DNA of 64,000 bases from Pseudobacter ginsenosidimutans (GTDB lineage: Bacteria > Bacteroidota > Bacteroidia > Chitinophagales > Chitinophagaceae). Positions 8,564-16,694 of this stretch are shown one piece after another. The position numbers and the translations under genes were made by a program. The DNA lies in the NCBI RefSeq assembly GCF_007970185.1, contig NZ_CP042431.1, positions 6,200,001-6,264,000 on the forward strand. Reading direction: 5' to 3'. Position 1 is the first letter of the stretch. Every line of letters begins with the position of its first letter. The notes under the pieces were generated by a model. The model made no database searches, was not told the DNA's origin, and saw nothing but the letters and a program-made list of their open reading frames with translations.

Positions 8564-9307
8564 ATGCAGATCCGGTCTATTTTAATCACAACAATCATGG
8601 GAGTTCTGATCAATTGCATTCAGGCTCAAACCTTCAAAAAGTTCGATACAGTTTTTCTCTCCGGTGAATACAATGATTTCTTTCAACAATATTCTGCTAT
8701 CAGGGCAATCAATATCGATGCAGAAAGAAAGGGATTCATATCCCTCAGGTTAGACAAGCAGGGAAATGCCGCATCGCATTATTTCGATATCAGCTTTGAA
8801 GGCGACAAATACCTCCTCAGAAAAGAATATGGAGAAATCCCGCTTCCAACAGCACTCCTGGAACAACTATCGTCCAGGGTTTGCAAGCAAAACTGGTATG
8901 CATCATTCCGCGTAGTGACAGATACAGTTTTTTCCCATCTGCGCTATTATTGTCCGGGTGACTCGCAGGACTGGGATCGGCATTTTGAGTCAGTGAGAAA
9001 CGGGATCAGTTACCCGGGTGGGATAAAAGAACTGGAACCGCTTGTGCAGGAAGCGCTCAGGAATGCAGTATTCCATGATTCCATTTATTTGTTGCGTGCA
9101 ATTGTAAGTCCCGACAAAACGATTAACCATTTCGAAGTACTGGAAGGAAGCAATAAGATGGTTACCGACAGTATCATTGCAGTACTGGAGAAAACAGGTC
9201 CCTGGCACCCGGCCATGCAGGGAGGCCGGCTTGTGAAATCCTACCTGAAACTATTCATCAGGGTATTACCGGATCAAAGGATCCGCCTCTACGTTCAGTA
9301 CCTGTAA
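8564..9307 (+). CDS. secreted protein of unknown function with a possible TonB C-terminal-like domain
   Basis: A 247-residue protein with a signal peptide (about residues 1-22, ending NCIQAQ). I do not recognise the N-terminal half. The last ~95 residues (YPGGIKELEPLVQEAL ... LLRAIVSPDKTINHFEVLEG ... GPWHPAMQGGRLVKSYLKL) follow the pattern of TonB C-terminal domains: YPGG, a variable helix, a beta strand with V.....I..FEVL, then W.PA..GGR.VKS. That would suggest a periplasmic protein of the TonB fold, but it has no membrane anchor or proline-rich linker, so it is not a usual energy transducer. It lies 39 bases after the desaturase stop on the same strand. Confidence 0.7.
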   Translation: MQIRSILITTIMGVLINCIQAQTFKKFDTVFLSGEYNDFFQQYSAIRAINIDAERKGFISLRLDKQGNAASHYFDISFEGDKYLLRKEYGEIPLPTALLEQLSSRVCKQNWYASFRVVTDTVFSHLRYYCPGDSQDWDRHFESVRNGISYPGGIKELEPLVQEALRNAVFHDSIYLLRAIVSPDKTINHFEVLEGSNKMVTDSIIAVLEKTGPWHPAMQGGRLVKSYLKLFIRVLPDQRIRLYVQYL

Positions 9308-9347
9308 ATTTTTTTCCTCTTCCCTTCACCCTATTCCCCTCTTCATG

Positions 9348-9367
9348 TGCTTTCCTTCCGGAAAGCA
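9348..9367. repeat. perfect 8-bp inverted repeat with 4-base loop
   Basis: TGCTTTCC and GGAAAGCA flank TTCC, 25 bases upstream of the protease ATG and 40 bases past the preceding stop. No T-tract follows on the plus strand, so it is not a clear terminator. An operator or mRNA leader hairpin is possible. Confidence 0.4.
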
Positions 9368-9391
9368 ATATATCAACCATAAACTGAAAAA

Positions 9392-11509
9392 ATGAGGGGA
9401 ATCCAAAAGCCGTTGGCACTTATAACCGGTATCCTTTTGACGGCGGCGATGGCAGTCTGTCAACCCGTGGACATAACAAAAGAGCCGTCCCATAAGAAGA
9501 CCATGCTGGATGCCGTAATGTATCATCTGCTTACAAAACATTATGCACCCAAACCGATCGACAATAATTACTCCCAGGCTGTCTGGGACAATTTTCTCCA
9601 TTACCTGGATTCCAACCATATCCTGTTCCTGCAATCGGACCTCAACAAGCTGGGCACACACCGGCACAGTATAGATGAACAACTGAAAACCGGTTCCAGT
9701 GCATTCTTCGATGCAGTGATGGAAATTTATGCATCACGCATAACCGAAGTACAACGGTTGTATCCGGAAATCCTTTCTTCCGGTATGCAACTGGAAAAGA
9801 AAGAAAGCTTCACTCCCGGCAGCAGGCTGCAACCTTTTCCATCCGGGACTGAAGAAAGAAAAGATGCCTGGAGGAAGATGCTGAAATACGATTTCCTGAA
9901 AAAATATATTGCAGCAAAACAGGCAAAAGGAAAAAACAGTACAGCAATCAACACATTGCCGGCTTCACTGGAAGCCAGTATCAAAACCAGTATCCGGCAT
10001 CAGTACGATGCCGGTTTCAGTCAGCAGCTCAGTGCAAGAGCCATCACGGAAAAGTTCTACCAGTATGTGAACATCATCGCAATGGAGATGGACCCGCATA
10101 CGAATTTCATGCTGCCCGATATCGACCGGGCGCCACCGGGAATAGATGGTAAACCTTATTTCAGCGCGGGATTCACACTGTCCGAACAAGGCGGAGAACA
10201 TTATATCACCGAAATTATCCCCGGCAGTTTCGCAGAGCAAAGCGGGCAGGAGCTGGTAAACCATCGGATCATCTCGATCCGGGACTCTACCGGAAAGATG
10301 ACCACAGTATCAGGCAAAACTTCACTGGAAGTTGCGCACCTCCTCAGTGGAAAGAAAGGCTCCTCCCTGAACATGATCATCGCCAACAATTCCCTGGAAG
10401 AAAAAGAAGTGAGCATTGCCCGGGAAGAAATGAAATACAATTCCTACAGGATGAGGTCCGCCATCCTGGAACGGAATGGGAAAAAGACCGGCTATATCTA
10501 TTTCCCATTCTTCTACGGCAATTTCGCATTCAAGAATGATATCGGCGTGGAATCTGATCTGCTCAGGGAATTAGCCAAGCTGAACGGACTGGAAGCGGAG
10601 GCCCTGATCATCGACCTGCGTGGCAATCCCGGCGGCTCAACCAGCGAAGCAGAGCGGATGCTGGGCGATCTCATGGGAGCAGGTGATGTTTCGATACTGA
10701 AAGGAAAAAATTCAGAACAGGTGCTGGGGAATCCTGTTAACACTGAGCCCCGGTTCAAAGGCCCGCTTACCATTATGCTGGACGAGTCCAGCGCATCAGC
10801 ATCGGAGATCTTATCCGCCGCAGTCCAGGATCATGGAAGAGGTATCCTTATCGGCACTGCCAGCAGCTTTGGAAAAGGTACAGCGCAGACCACGATCGGT
10901 ATTGTAAAAAAAGAGAACGACAAGGCCGTGATCCAATATGGCACCCTTAAACTCACAGAAAAGAAGTTCTATCGCATCAACGGGATCTCCACACAGTTCA
11001 AAGGCGTTACGCCAGATATCGTTATCCAGCAAAGGATGAGCAATAACAGCATCCGTGAGATCGACTACCCCACTGCGTTACCGGCAGACACACTGAAAGT
11101 GGAAAACTATACACCGGGAAAAAGGAACTTCAATTATGAGCTGGTGGTGAAGCAGGCAAGGGAAAGGATCAGCAACAACCCTGCCCTGCAACTGATCGCA
11201 GAAAATATGCAACAACTGGAAAAACTGCAGGCGGCACCCTGGGAGCTCACGATACAAGGTTTTGAAAGCAAAACAAATGCCATTGCCCAACTGGAAGCAA
11301 ATATCCGCAAAGCCAGGGAACCGGATCCCGGCAAATTGTTACAGGTTGAATCAAGCCTGCCGCCCTGGATCAATCCGGACACGCTCCTGCCCTTCGAGCA
11401 CCTGCAATACCAGCATTGGCTGAACCAACTCAAAAAAGATATTTACCTCGCCGAAGCATTGAGCGTAACAGAAGACATGATGAATCAATCAAATAAGCAA
11501 CTCCCATAA
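9392..11509 (+). CDS. tail-specific C-terminal processing protease (S41 family, Prc/Tsp-like)
   Basis: A periplasmic serine protease of 705 residues that cleaves proteins from exposed C-termini. It has a signal peptide (about 1-23, ending AVCQ), an N-terminal helical domain typical of the Prc branch (VWDNFLHYLDSNHILFLQSD), a PDZ domain (about 255-340), and the S41 catalytic domain. By alignment with E. coli Prc the catalytic set is S469 (in SSASASEIL), D480 and K495 (in SSFGKGTAQ). A DUF3340-like helical C-terminal region follows. Length and order match Bacteroidota Prc-type proteases. It appears to be transcribed alone and ends at a strong terminator shared with the convergent thioredoxin-like gene. 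Confidence 0.92.
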   Translation: MRGIQKPLALITGILLTAAMAVCQPVDITKEPSHKKTMLDAVMYHLLTKHYAPKPIDNNYSQAVWDNFLHYLDSNHILFLQSDLNKLGTHRHSIDEQLKTGSSAFFDAVMEIYASRITEVQRLYPEILSSGMQLEKKESFTPGSRLQPFPSGTEERKDAWRKMLKYDFLKKYIAAKQAKGKNSTAINTLPASLEASIKTSIRHQYDAGFSQQLSARAITEKFYQYVNIIAMEMDPHTNFMLPDIDRAPPGIDGKPYFSAGFTLSEQGGEHYITEIIPGSFAEQSGQELVNHRIISIRDSTGKMTTVSGKTSLEVAHLLSGKKGSSLNMIIANNSLEEKEVSIAREEMKYNSYRMRSAILERNGKKTGYIYFPFFYGNFAFKNDIGVESDLLRELAKLNGLEAEALIIDLRGNPGGSTSEAERMLGDLMGAGDVSILKGKNSEQVLGNPVNTEPRFKGPLTIMLDESSASASEILSAAVQDHGRGILIGTASSFGKGTAQTTIGIVKKENDKAVIQYGTLKLTEKKFYRINGISTQFKGVTPDIVIQQRMSNNSIREIDYPTALPADTLKVENYTPGKRNFNYELVVKQARERISNNPALQLIAENMQQLEKLQAAPWELTIQGFESKTNAIAQLEANIRKAREPDPGKLLQVESSLPPWINPDTLLPFEHLQYQHWLNQLKKDIYLAEALSVTEDMMNQSNKQLP

Positions 11510-11514
11510 AGCAA

Positions 11515-11541
11515 AACAGCCCCGGATTTCCCGGGGCTGTT
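11515..11541. terminator. bidirectional intrinsic terminator
   Basis: AACAGCCCCGG and CCGGGGCTGTT form an 11-bp perfect stem around ATTTC, with T-rich sequence downstream on the plus strand and A-rich sequence upstream. It lies between the convergent protease (ends 11509) and thioredoxin-like (ends 11563) genes. Confidence 0.85.
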
Positions 11542-11562
11542 ATTTGTTCTTCATGTACGGAA

Positions 11563-12717
11563 TTATAAAATCTCTTCCAGTTTTTTCTCCAGTGCTTCTC
11601 CTCTCAGATGTAACGCTACGATCTTTCCATCAGGACCGATCAGGTAGTTCATCGGAATAGTTTGTAAAGTGTACAGTTTCCAGATCTGATCGCTTTCTGC
11701 TTTGGTGAGCGTTGCTACATGGTTCCAGGGAAGTCCATCCTTGTTGATGGCATCCACCCATGCCTTACGGTCTCCGGGCCTTTCCAGCGATACACCCAGC
11801 ACTGTGAAATTTTTATCCTTGAAACGGTTGTAAGCCTTCACGATATTGGGATTCTCGAAACGGCAGGGCATGCACCAGGAAGCCCAGAAATCGAGCAGTA
11901 CATATTTTCCGCGGAAAGAAGACAAATGGACAGGATTGCCCAATGTATCGTTCAGCACAAAATCAACGGCTTCTTTTCCTACACCCAGCTTGAATGCATT
12001 TTCGATCTGTGTGGCCATCGTTTTTCCAACAACGGTTTGTTGCAGTGAATCGGCCAGGGTTTTGAAAATGGCCGCGTATTTTTCTTTTTCCTCTGCCAAC
12101 GCTTTTGCATTGAGCTTATCCCTGAAAATACCCAGCGATACATGTGACTGCGGATACTTCTTCAAAAACACATATTCCATACTGTCGATCTGCTGCTTCA
12201 GGCTTTCATTGAGATCATTATACTTTTTCCTGTTGATGGAATCCCGATTTGATGTAGCATTCAGCATAGCGTAGAATGCTGCATCCTGTTTTATTTCATA
12301 AGGCCGCAGCATCTTCTGAAAATTGGCAAGGTCTTTCTGCGCCTTGCCCGGAGCTTTCAATTTCGCTTTTACAAGAGGTACTCCATCTACAGTGATCAAT
12401 CCACCTTCAATAAAGAATTCCACTTTTTCGGACATAGTCCAGATCTTATCGCCGCGCATTTCTTTAGGGATAGCCAGGCTCAGTGTTGCTTTTGAAGGCT
12501 CCACCACTGTTCCTTCGATAGTGTATTTTCCATTTTTGATCACAGCAGAGCTGTACATTTTTCTTTCTCCGTTGAAATAGGAAAGTGTGATCTTCTCGCC
12601 ATCGCGGGAAGTATTCTTCAGCGTTCCGCGCACCGTAAAAGGAGTTTGGGCGGATGCAACGGCTGCCATCATTGTAATTGCACTTAGAGCCAGTACTTTC
12701 TTCATCATTGTTTTCAT
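11563..12717 (-). CDS. TlpA-like thioredoxin family protein with N-terminal DUF4369-like domain
   Basis: An envelope thiol-disulfide oxidoreductase of 384 residues. It has a signal peptide (ending ASAQ at about residue 24), a DUF4369-type beta domain (about 28-120; FTVRGTLKNTSRDGEKITLS), a helical linker (about 125-245), and an AhpC/TSA-TlpA thioredoxin fold (about 246-384) with the active site WC282MPC285 and a cis-Pro-type loop (LQTIPMNYLIGPDGKI). This domain order is usual for Bacteroidota TlpA proteins encoded in SusC/SusD clusters. It is the last gene of the second uptake locus, 18 bases after the PKD-like lipoprotein gene. Confidence 0.92.
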   Translation of the reverse strand: MKTMMKKVLALSAITMMAAVASAQTPFTVRGTLKNTSRDGEKITLSYFNGERKMYSSAVIKNGKYTIEGTVVEPSKATLSLAIPKEMRGDKIWTMSEKVEFFIEGGLITVDGVPLVKAKLKAPGKAQKDLANFQKMLRPYEIKQDAAFYAMLNATSNRDSINRKKYNDLNESLKQQIDSMEYVFLKKYPQSHVSLGIFRDKLNAKALAEEKEKYAAIFKTLADSLQQTVVGKTMATQIENAFKLGVGKEAVDFVLNDTLGNPVHLSSFRGKYVLLDFWASWCMPCRFENPNIVKAYNRFKDKNFTVLGVSLERPGDRKAWVDAINKDGLPWNHVATLTKAESDQIWKLYTLQTIPMNYLIGPDGKIVALHLRGEALEKKLEEIL

Positions 12718-12735
12718 TGGTTTTACGGAGCTGCC

Positions 12736-14292
12736 TTAGTTCACAGCTCTCCAGTTCATGTCTTTTATTTTGATCAGTCCATCCCAGTCGGCCCTGTCAA
12801 CGCGCGTAATGGTAACGGTATTGGGATCAGTGCCCACCATAAAGCGGCGCAGCCTTCCTTTTGTTGAAGGATTGTAGGTAGCGATATAGAGCGCGTTGGT
12901 GGTATGATCTATCTGGGTATCGAATTTGAGCATGGTGATCTCATCGCCACCGGTCTCAGGCAAGGTGTATGATTTTTCGAAGCCCCTGTTGTAATCGTAT
13001 GCATAAAGCGTATTGCCCACAGCATAGAAAACAACTGTACGCCTGGAGGAAAAAGCATAGAAATCTGCATTGGCAAAATTGGTGGCGATGGGCAACACGG
13101 TATACATATCGCGTTTCAATGGTGTTGCACCGCTTGCATAGAACTTGTAGATGTAATGGTTTCCGGCGCCATCTTTCATGATGGCAAAGGAATTACCGTT
13201 GGTGGAGCCTCCATCTGTATTACGCGTATTCTCGCCATATACGAGTGTACGGCCAACAGCAGCCTGGTCCCAGGGAAAGGGCTCTCCTGCTACATCGGAA
13301 GGGATCGTAGACACCAGGCCAAAGCCGAAAGTGGCATAATTCAGGAAGCGGTTATTTTCAGTATCGTACCACATCGCTGCGCTCATATTGCCGATGGAGT
13401 ACCATAAATAAGGCGCGGCCGGCACCAGATGATCATAATTACCATCCAGCCTGTTGATGGCATTGGTATAAAAATCGCCGCCGGTAAGGAAAGTATGTGA
13501 TGTAAAGATATTTCCATCGGAGGTCATCATAGCCCGCGCATTAGCGTTACTGGTATTCCCTGCCCTGTCTCTCATCTGTGGTGCATATAACATGGGGGTC
13601 AATGCCTCTTTATCCAGCGCCTCGTTAATTGCCACGATCGTTGCGAACTTATTATCTGTTGTTCCTTTCATGGTCTTCCGGTCCAGATAATACGAGCCGC
13701 TTCTGGTCATGGCCCATACCCTGCCGTAATTATTATTCGTTGATTTATCTCCGTTATGCACTATGGTGAAAGGGTCCTGCAAAGCCGGCAATCCGCTGTT
13801 GGCCAGGATGCCACGCACTACCTGTGTATCGCTTACCATAGAGATCATATCCACATCGGCAAATCCGTTCTCTCCTGTTCCCATCAGCATGATGCCTGTT
13901 CCATAGAGGGTACCAACGCTCAGGTTGGCCGCAGCCTTCCAGGATACGCCTGTTTCATTGTCCACGATCCTCAGTGTAAGCACATAGGCGTCAGGTGTGA
14001 TGTCTACCGCGTAATCGAGTACAGGTGCAGTTCCCAGGGTATCCAGCCGGGTGGTTCCTTTTCCGAGGATCCAATAGTAGGAAAGCCTTGAAGGGTCTTT
14101 GATCTCCTGCGACATTTTGATATTGGGCTCGATATGCAGTACATCGATGCCGTAGATGACGGAATACGTATTGGCAAGGCCACTGATAGTGATCTCGTTG
14201 ATCTCTTTGTAATCGTAGTTTCCGGTGTCCTTGTAACAGGCCGGCAGGAAACCTGCCAAAATAATGGACGCAATTATGATGAATTTTTTCAT
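12736..14292 (-). CDS. PKD-like family surface lipoprotein
   Basis: A lipoprotein of 518 residues with an SPII signal and lipobox (GFLPAC, Cys at about 19), then the opening that is typical of Bacteroidota PKD-like family lipoproteins (DTGNYDYKEINEITISGL), an Ig/PKD-like beta domain to about residue 125, and a long beta-rich region resembling a propeller (repeated short strands with GN.LYAYDYN type turns). The start is ATG at 14292; a TTG two codons upstream is also in frame. It is 24 bases after the DUF4843 gene in the susC-susD-DUF4843-PKD-TlpA order, so it is probably an accessory surface component of the uptake complex. The ligand is unknown. Confidence 0.85.
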   Translation of the reverse strand: MKKFIIIASIILAGFLPACYKDTGNYDYKEINEITISGLANTYSVIYGIDVLHIEPNIKMSQEIKDPSRLSYYWILGKGTTRLDTLGTAPVLDYAVDITPDAYVLTLRIVDNETGVSWKAAANLSVGTLYGTGIMLMGTGENGFADVDMISMVSDTQVVRGILANSGLPALQDPFTIVHNGDKSTNNNYGRVWAMTRSGSYYLDRKTMKGTTDNKFATIVAINEALDKEALTPMLYAPQMRDRAGNTSNANARAMMTSDGNIFTSHTFLTGGDFYTNAINRLDGNYDHLVPAAPYLWYSIGNMSAAMWYDTENNRFLNYATFGFGLVSTIPSDVAGEPFPWDQAAVGRTLVYGENTRNTDGGSTNGNSFAIMKDGAGNHYIYKFYASGATPLKRDMYTVLPIATNFANADFYAFSSRRTVVFYAVGNTLYAYDYNRGFEKSYTLPETGGDEITMLKFDTQIDHTTNALYIATYNPSTKGRLRRFMVGTDPNTVTITRVDRADWDGLIKIKDMNWRAVN

Positions 14293-14316
14293 AATCAATT
14301 TCTGTGTTGTTAACAG

Positions 14317-15177
14317 TTAGGGATGGTAGGGTACGCCGATATAGGATGTCCAGGGAACCGATCCTGCAAACATGAGCCTGCCGTCATCTTCCAGCACAGG
14401 CGTTCCTGCATTGAACTGGTTGATGAGATAACGCCCAAGCTCATTCGAGATCAGTATCACAAGTACGGGCGTCATGGTAACTTCGGAAGCAAAGTCTTCA
14501 TATTTCAGATCGAAGAGCTGGCACATCAGTTCCATTTTTTTCCTGGTGAATGCGCCCCATACACCTGCTTCCCGATTGCCATCCTGAACAGAACCACGCC
14601 ATACAGCGGGCTGCACCATCAGGTCGTTGATATTGATAACATGCAGCGACGCGTCGAAAGCGGTATCATTACCAATTGTGGTTTCACCCAGGCCGGGTAT
14701 GGCCTTCCATTCCGGGAAGGAAAGTCCGAAATGTTCATTAGCTACAAGCCGTAGCCCAAGCCTGATATTTTTGTTCAGCATTTCCGGGGTGCGCTTCACC
14801 GTTATGGGAATATAGCCAGTGATTGCATTGGCGGGTATATTGTAAGTGTCTCCGAAAGGCAGATAGTGTACACCGGCTACCGCCGTGGTGGAATCAGGGT
14901 TCACCACCACTTTGAATGGACGGTCATAATCTTTCACAGGCCCGGTAATGTTCACAGCTATACTGAGCTGCAGCTCCTGTACCGCCTCCGGTTGTTTTAC
15001 AAATTCCACATTGGTATATGGACGGAAGGGCCAGGATGCCGGGGCCGCCCAGGTAGGTCCGCTTCTCACACCAAAGTACACGCCCTCCATTCCTTCATAT
15101 TCCATCATTTCCTTTTTACAGGACGCGAAGGGTAATACAATCGCCAGCAGAACCGACCAGAATATCATCTTTTTCAT
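14317..15177 (-). CDS. DUF4843 family lipoprotein
   Basis: A 286-residue lipoprotein with a lipobox (LPFASC, Cys20). The start of the mature protein (MEYEGMEGVYFGVRSG) and the following beta strands with PVKDYDRPFKVVVNPDSTTA fit DUF4843 proteins, which are encoded between susD and PKD-like lipoprotein genes in many Bacteroidota uptake loci. It is 25 bases after susD. It is likely exposed on the outer membrane as part of the SusCD complex; the molecular role is unknown. Confidence 0.85.
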   Translation of the reverse strand: MKKMIFWSVLLAIVLPFASCKKEMMEYEGMEGVYFGVRSGPTWAAPASWPFRPYTNVEFVKQPEAVQELQLSIAVNITGPVKDYDRPFKVVVNPDSTTAVAGVHYLPFGDTYNIPANAITGYIPITVKRTPEMLNKNIRLGLRLVANEHFGLSFPEWKAIPGLGETTIGNDTAFDASLHVININDLMVQPAVWRGSVQDGNREAGVWGAFTRKKMELMCQLFDLKYEDFASEVTMTPVLVILISNELGRYLINQFNAGTPVLEDDGRLMFAGSVPWTSYIGVPYHP

Positions 15178-15202
15178 TGTATCATTTTTTAATGTAGAGT
15201 AA

Positions 15203-16669
15203 TTAATTGCCCCTCACTGAAATTTCACTCAAAGGCAATGGCACAACGTAATTGCCCAACTGCATTTGTTTGGTGCCTGTGAGGTTGGCATTGTTGGGAA
15301 TGGTTGTTGTTGCATTCCGTTTATAATAAAAGAACATCTGCCCTTCTCCTATCACTTCTTTCCTGAACTCACGGGTGATGAAATCTTTCAGTTGTGTAGT
15401 GGTGGTTGGCGACAGGCTTACACAGTTCCTGGCGGTACGCAGCAGGTTGAGTAATGCTGTTCCATCTTCCAGTGTGGGACTGCATTCTGCCGCAATCAGG
15501 ATCAATTCACTCAGCCTGATCAGGGGAATGGCGTTGGGAGCAGGTTTGTTAGTGGAAACAGCATATTTCACATGCGTAAGGAAATTGCCATTGGTGTTGC
15601 TGAGTGTGAGCCACGACTTGAGCCGGAAATCATTCTGATCATCATACAATCCATTTTTCCTGCTTTGGTTATCATCATAATTGTTGAAACTGAGGCGCAG
15701 CTCTTTCTGAATGTCTGGTGCAAAGAAGTTCGTATAGAGATTCTGACGGTTGATCTTGTACAGCGAGAACATCACTTCCGGTATGAAAATATGATCGAAA
15801 TCTGCGGGCGTTGCCGTGGGTGATACAGGTCCAAGCCCGAAAACAGGTTTATCCCCGTTGAGGGTTTCCGCGAGTACATCCATAGCTTCCGTCATTGCAT
15901 TCACCTTATCCTGCTTCCAGAGATATGCCCTTGCCATCAATGCTTTCACAGCATAATAATTGAGACGGTACTGCCTGAAATAAAAATCGTTCGCACCTGT
16001 GGCGTTTGCACCGTGACGAATGCCCTCTGTGATGATCGGATCGCTCTCTTTCAGCAAAGCGGCGGCAGCCTTGAGATCATCGAACACCCGTTTCATGATC
16101 TCCTCAGAGCTCAGCAGATCGGTTACGGTTGGCCGTGGGGCAGTATTGTATGGGATGCAGGCGCGGCCTTTGTCCGCTTCAGACCAGATGGGGCCGAACA
16201 GTCGCAGCAGATCAAAATGCAGCATCGCGCGGAGCGCGAGGGCTTCCCCTTTCACGATACCGAAGTAGGGAGCAGGCAGCAAAGGGTTGCTGTTCTGTCC
16301 ACATTTATCGATGATCACATTGCAGTTGACGATCAACTCGTATGCCTTCTTCCAGATATTATCCATCGCCGTTCTCGTATTCTCAGCTGTATACACAAAA
16401 GTGGTGGTATTGTAAAAACGATGTGTGGAGATGTTCATGAAGTAATAGTTCGCCAGCACATCGAGCGTGGAGAAACTCATGTTCTCCCCATACAGGGCGG
16501 AATTGGTGAGCTCCACGTACACACCGTTCAAGGCATTCAGGTAGCCCTCGCGGGTGGAGAAGAGCTGGTCTTCATTCAACCTGTCTGAAGGCTTTACATC
16601 GATCCATTTGTTACATGCACCCAGCAGCAGGGAGAACATCATACAAAAGGAAATAATCTTTATTTTCAT
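15203..16669 (-). CDS. RagB/SusD family nutrient-binding outer membrane lipoprotein
   Basis: A 488-residue surface lipoprotein that forms the lid of a SusC transporter. It has a lipobox (SLLLGAC, Cys19), the usual start of the mature protein (KWIDVKPSDRLNEDQLFST), TPR-like helices (GEALALRAMLHFDLLRLFG; ALMARAYLWKQDKVNAMTEA) and the C-terminal SusD signature (RLSELILIAAECSP, FRKEVIGEGQMFFYYKR). Length is usual for the smaller SusD proteins. It is 25 bases downstream of the susC gene. Confidence 0.95.
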   Translation of the reverse strand: MKIKIISFCMMFSLLLGACNKWIDVKPSDRLNEDQLFSTREGYLNALNGVYVELTNSALYGENMSFSTLDVLANYYFMNISTHRFYNTTTFVYTAENTRTAMDNIWKKAYELIVNCNVIIDKCGQNSNPLLPAPYFGIVKGEALALRAMLHFDLLRLFGPIWSEADKGRACIPYNTAPRPTVTDLLSSEEIMKRVFDDLKAAAALLKESDPIITEGIRHGANATGANDFYFRQYRLNYYAVKALMARAYLWKQDKVNAMTEAMDVLAETLNGDKPVFGLGPVSPTATPADFDHIFIPEVMFSLYKINRQNLYTNFFAPDIQKELRLSFNNYDDNQSRKNGLYDDQNDFRLKSWLTLSNTNGNFLTHVKYAVSTNKPAPNAIPLIRLSELILIAAECSPTLEDGTALLNLLRTARNCVSLSPTTTTQLKDFITREFRKEVIGEGQMFFYYKRNATTTIPNNANLTGTKQMQLGNYVVPLPLSEISVRGN

Positions 16670-16694
16670 TCAAATTCGTTTTGGCTGTTATCAA

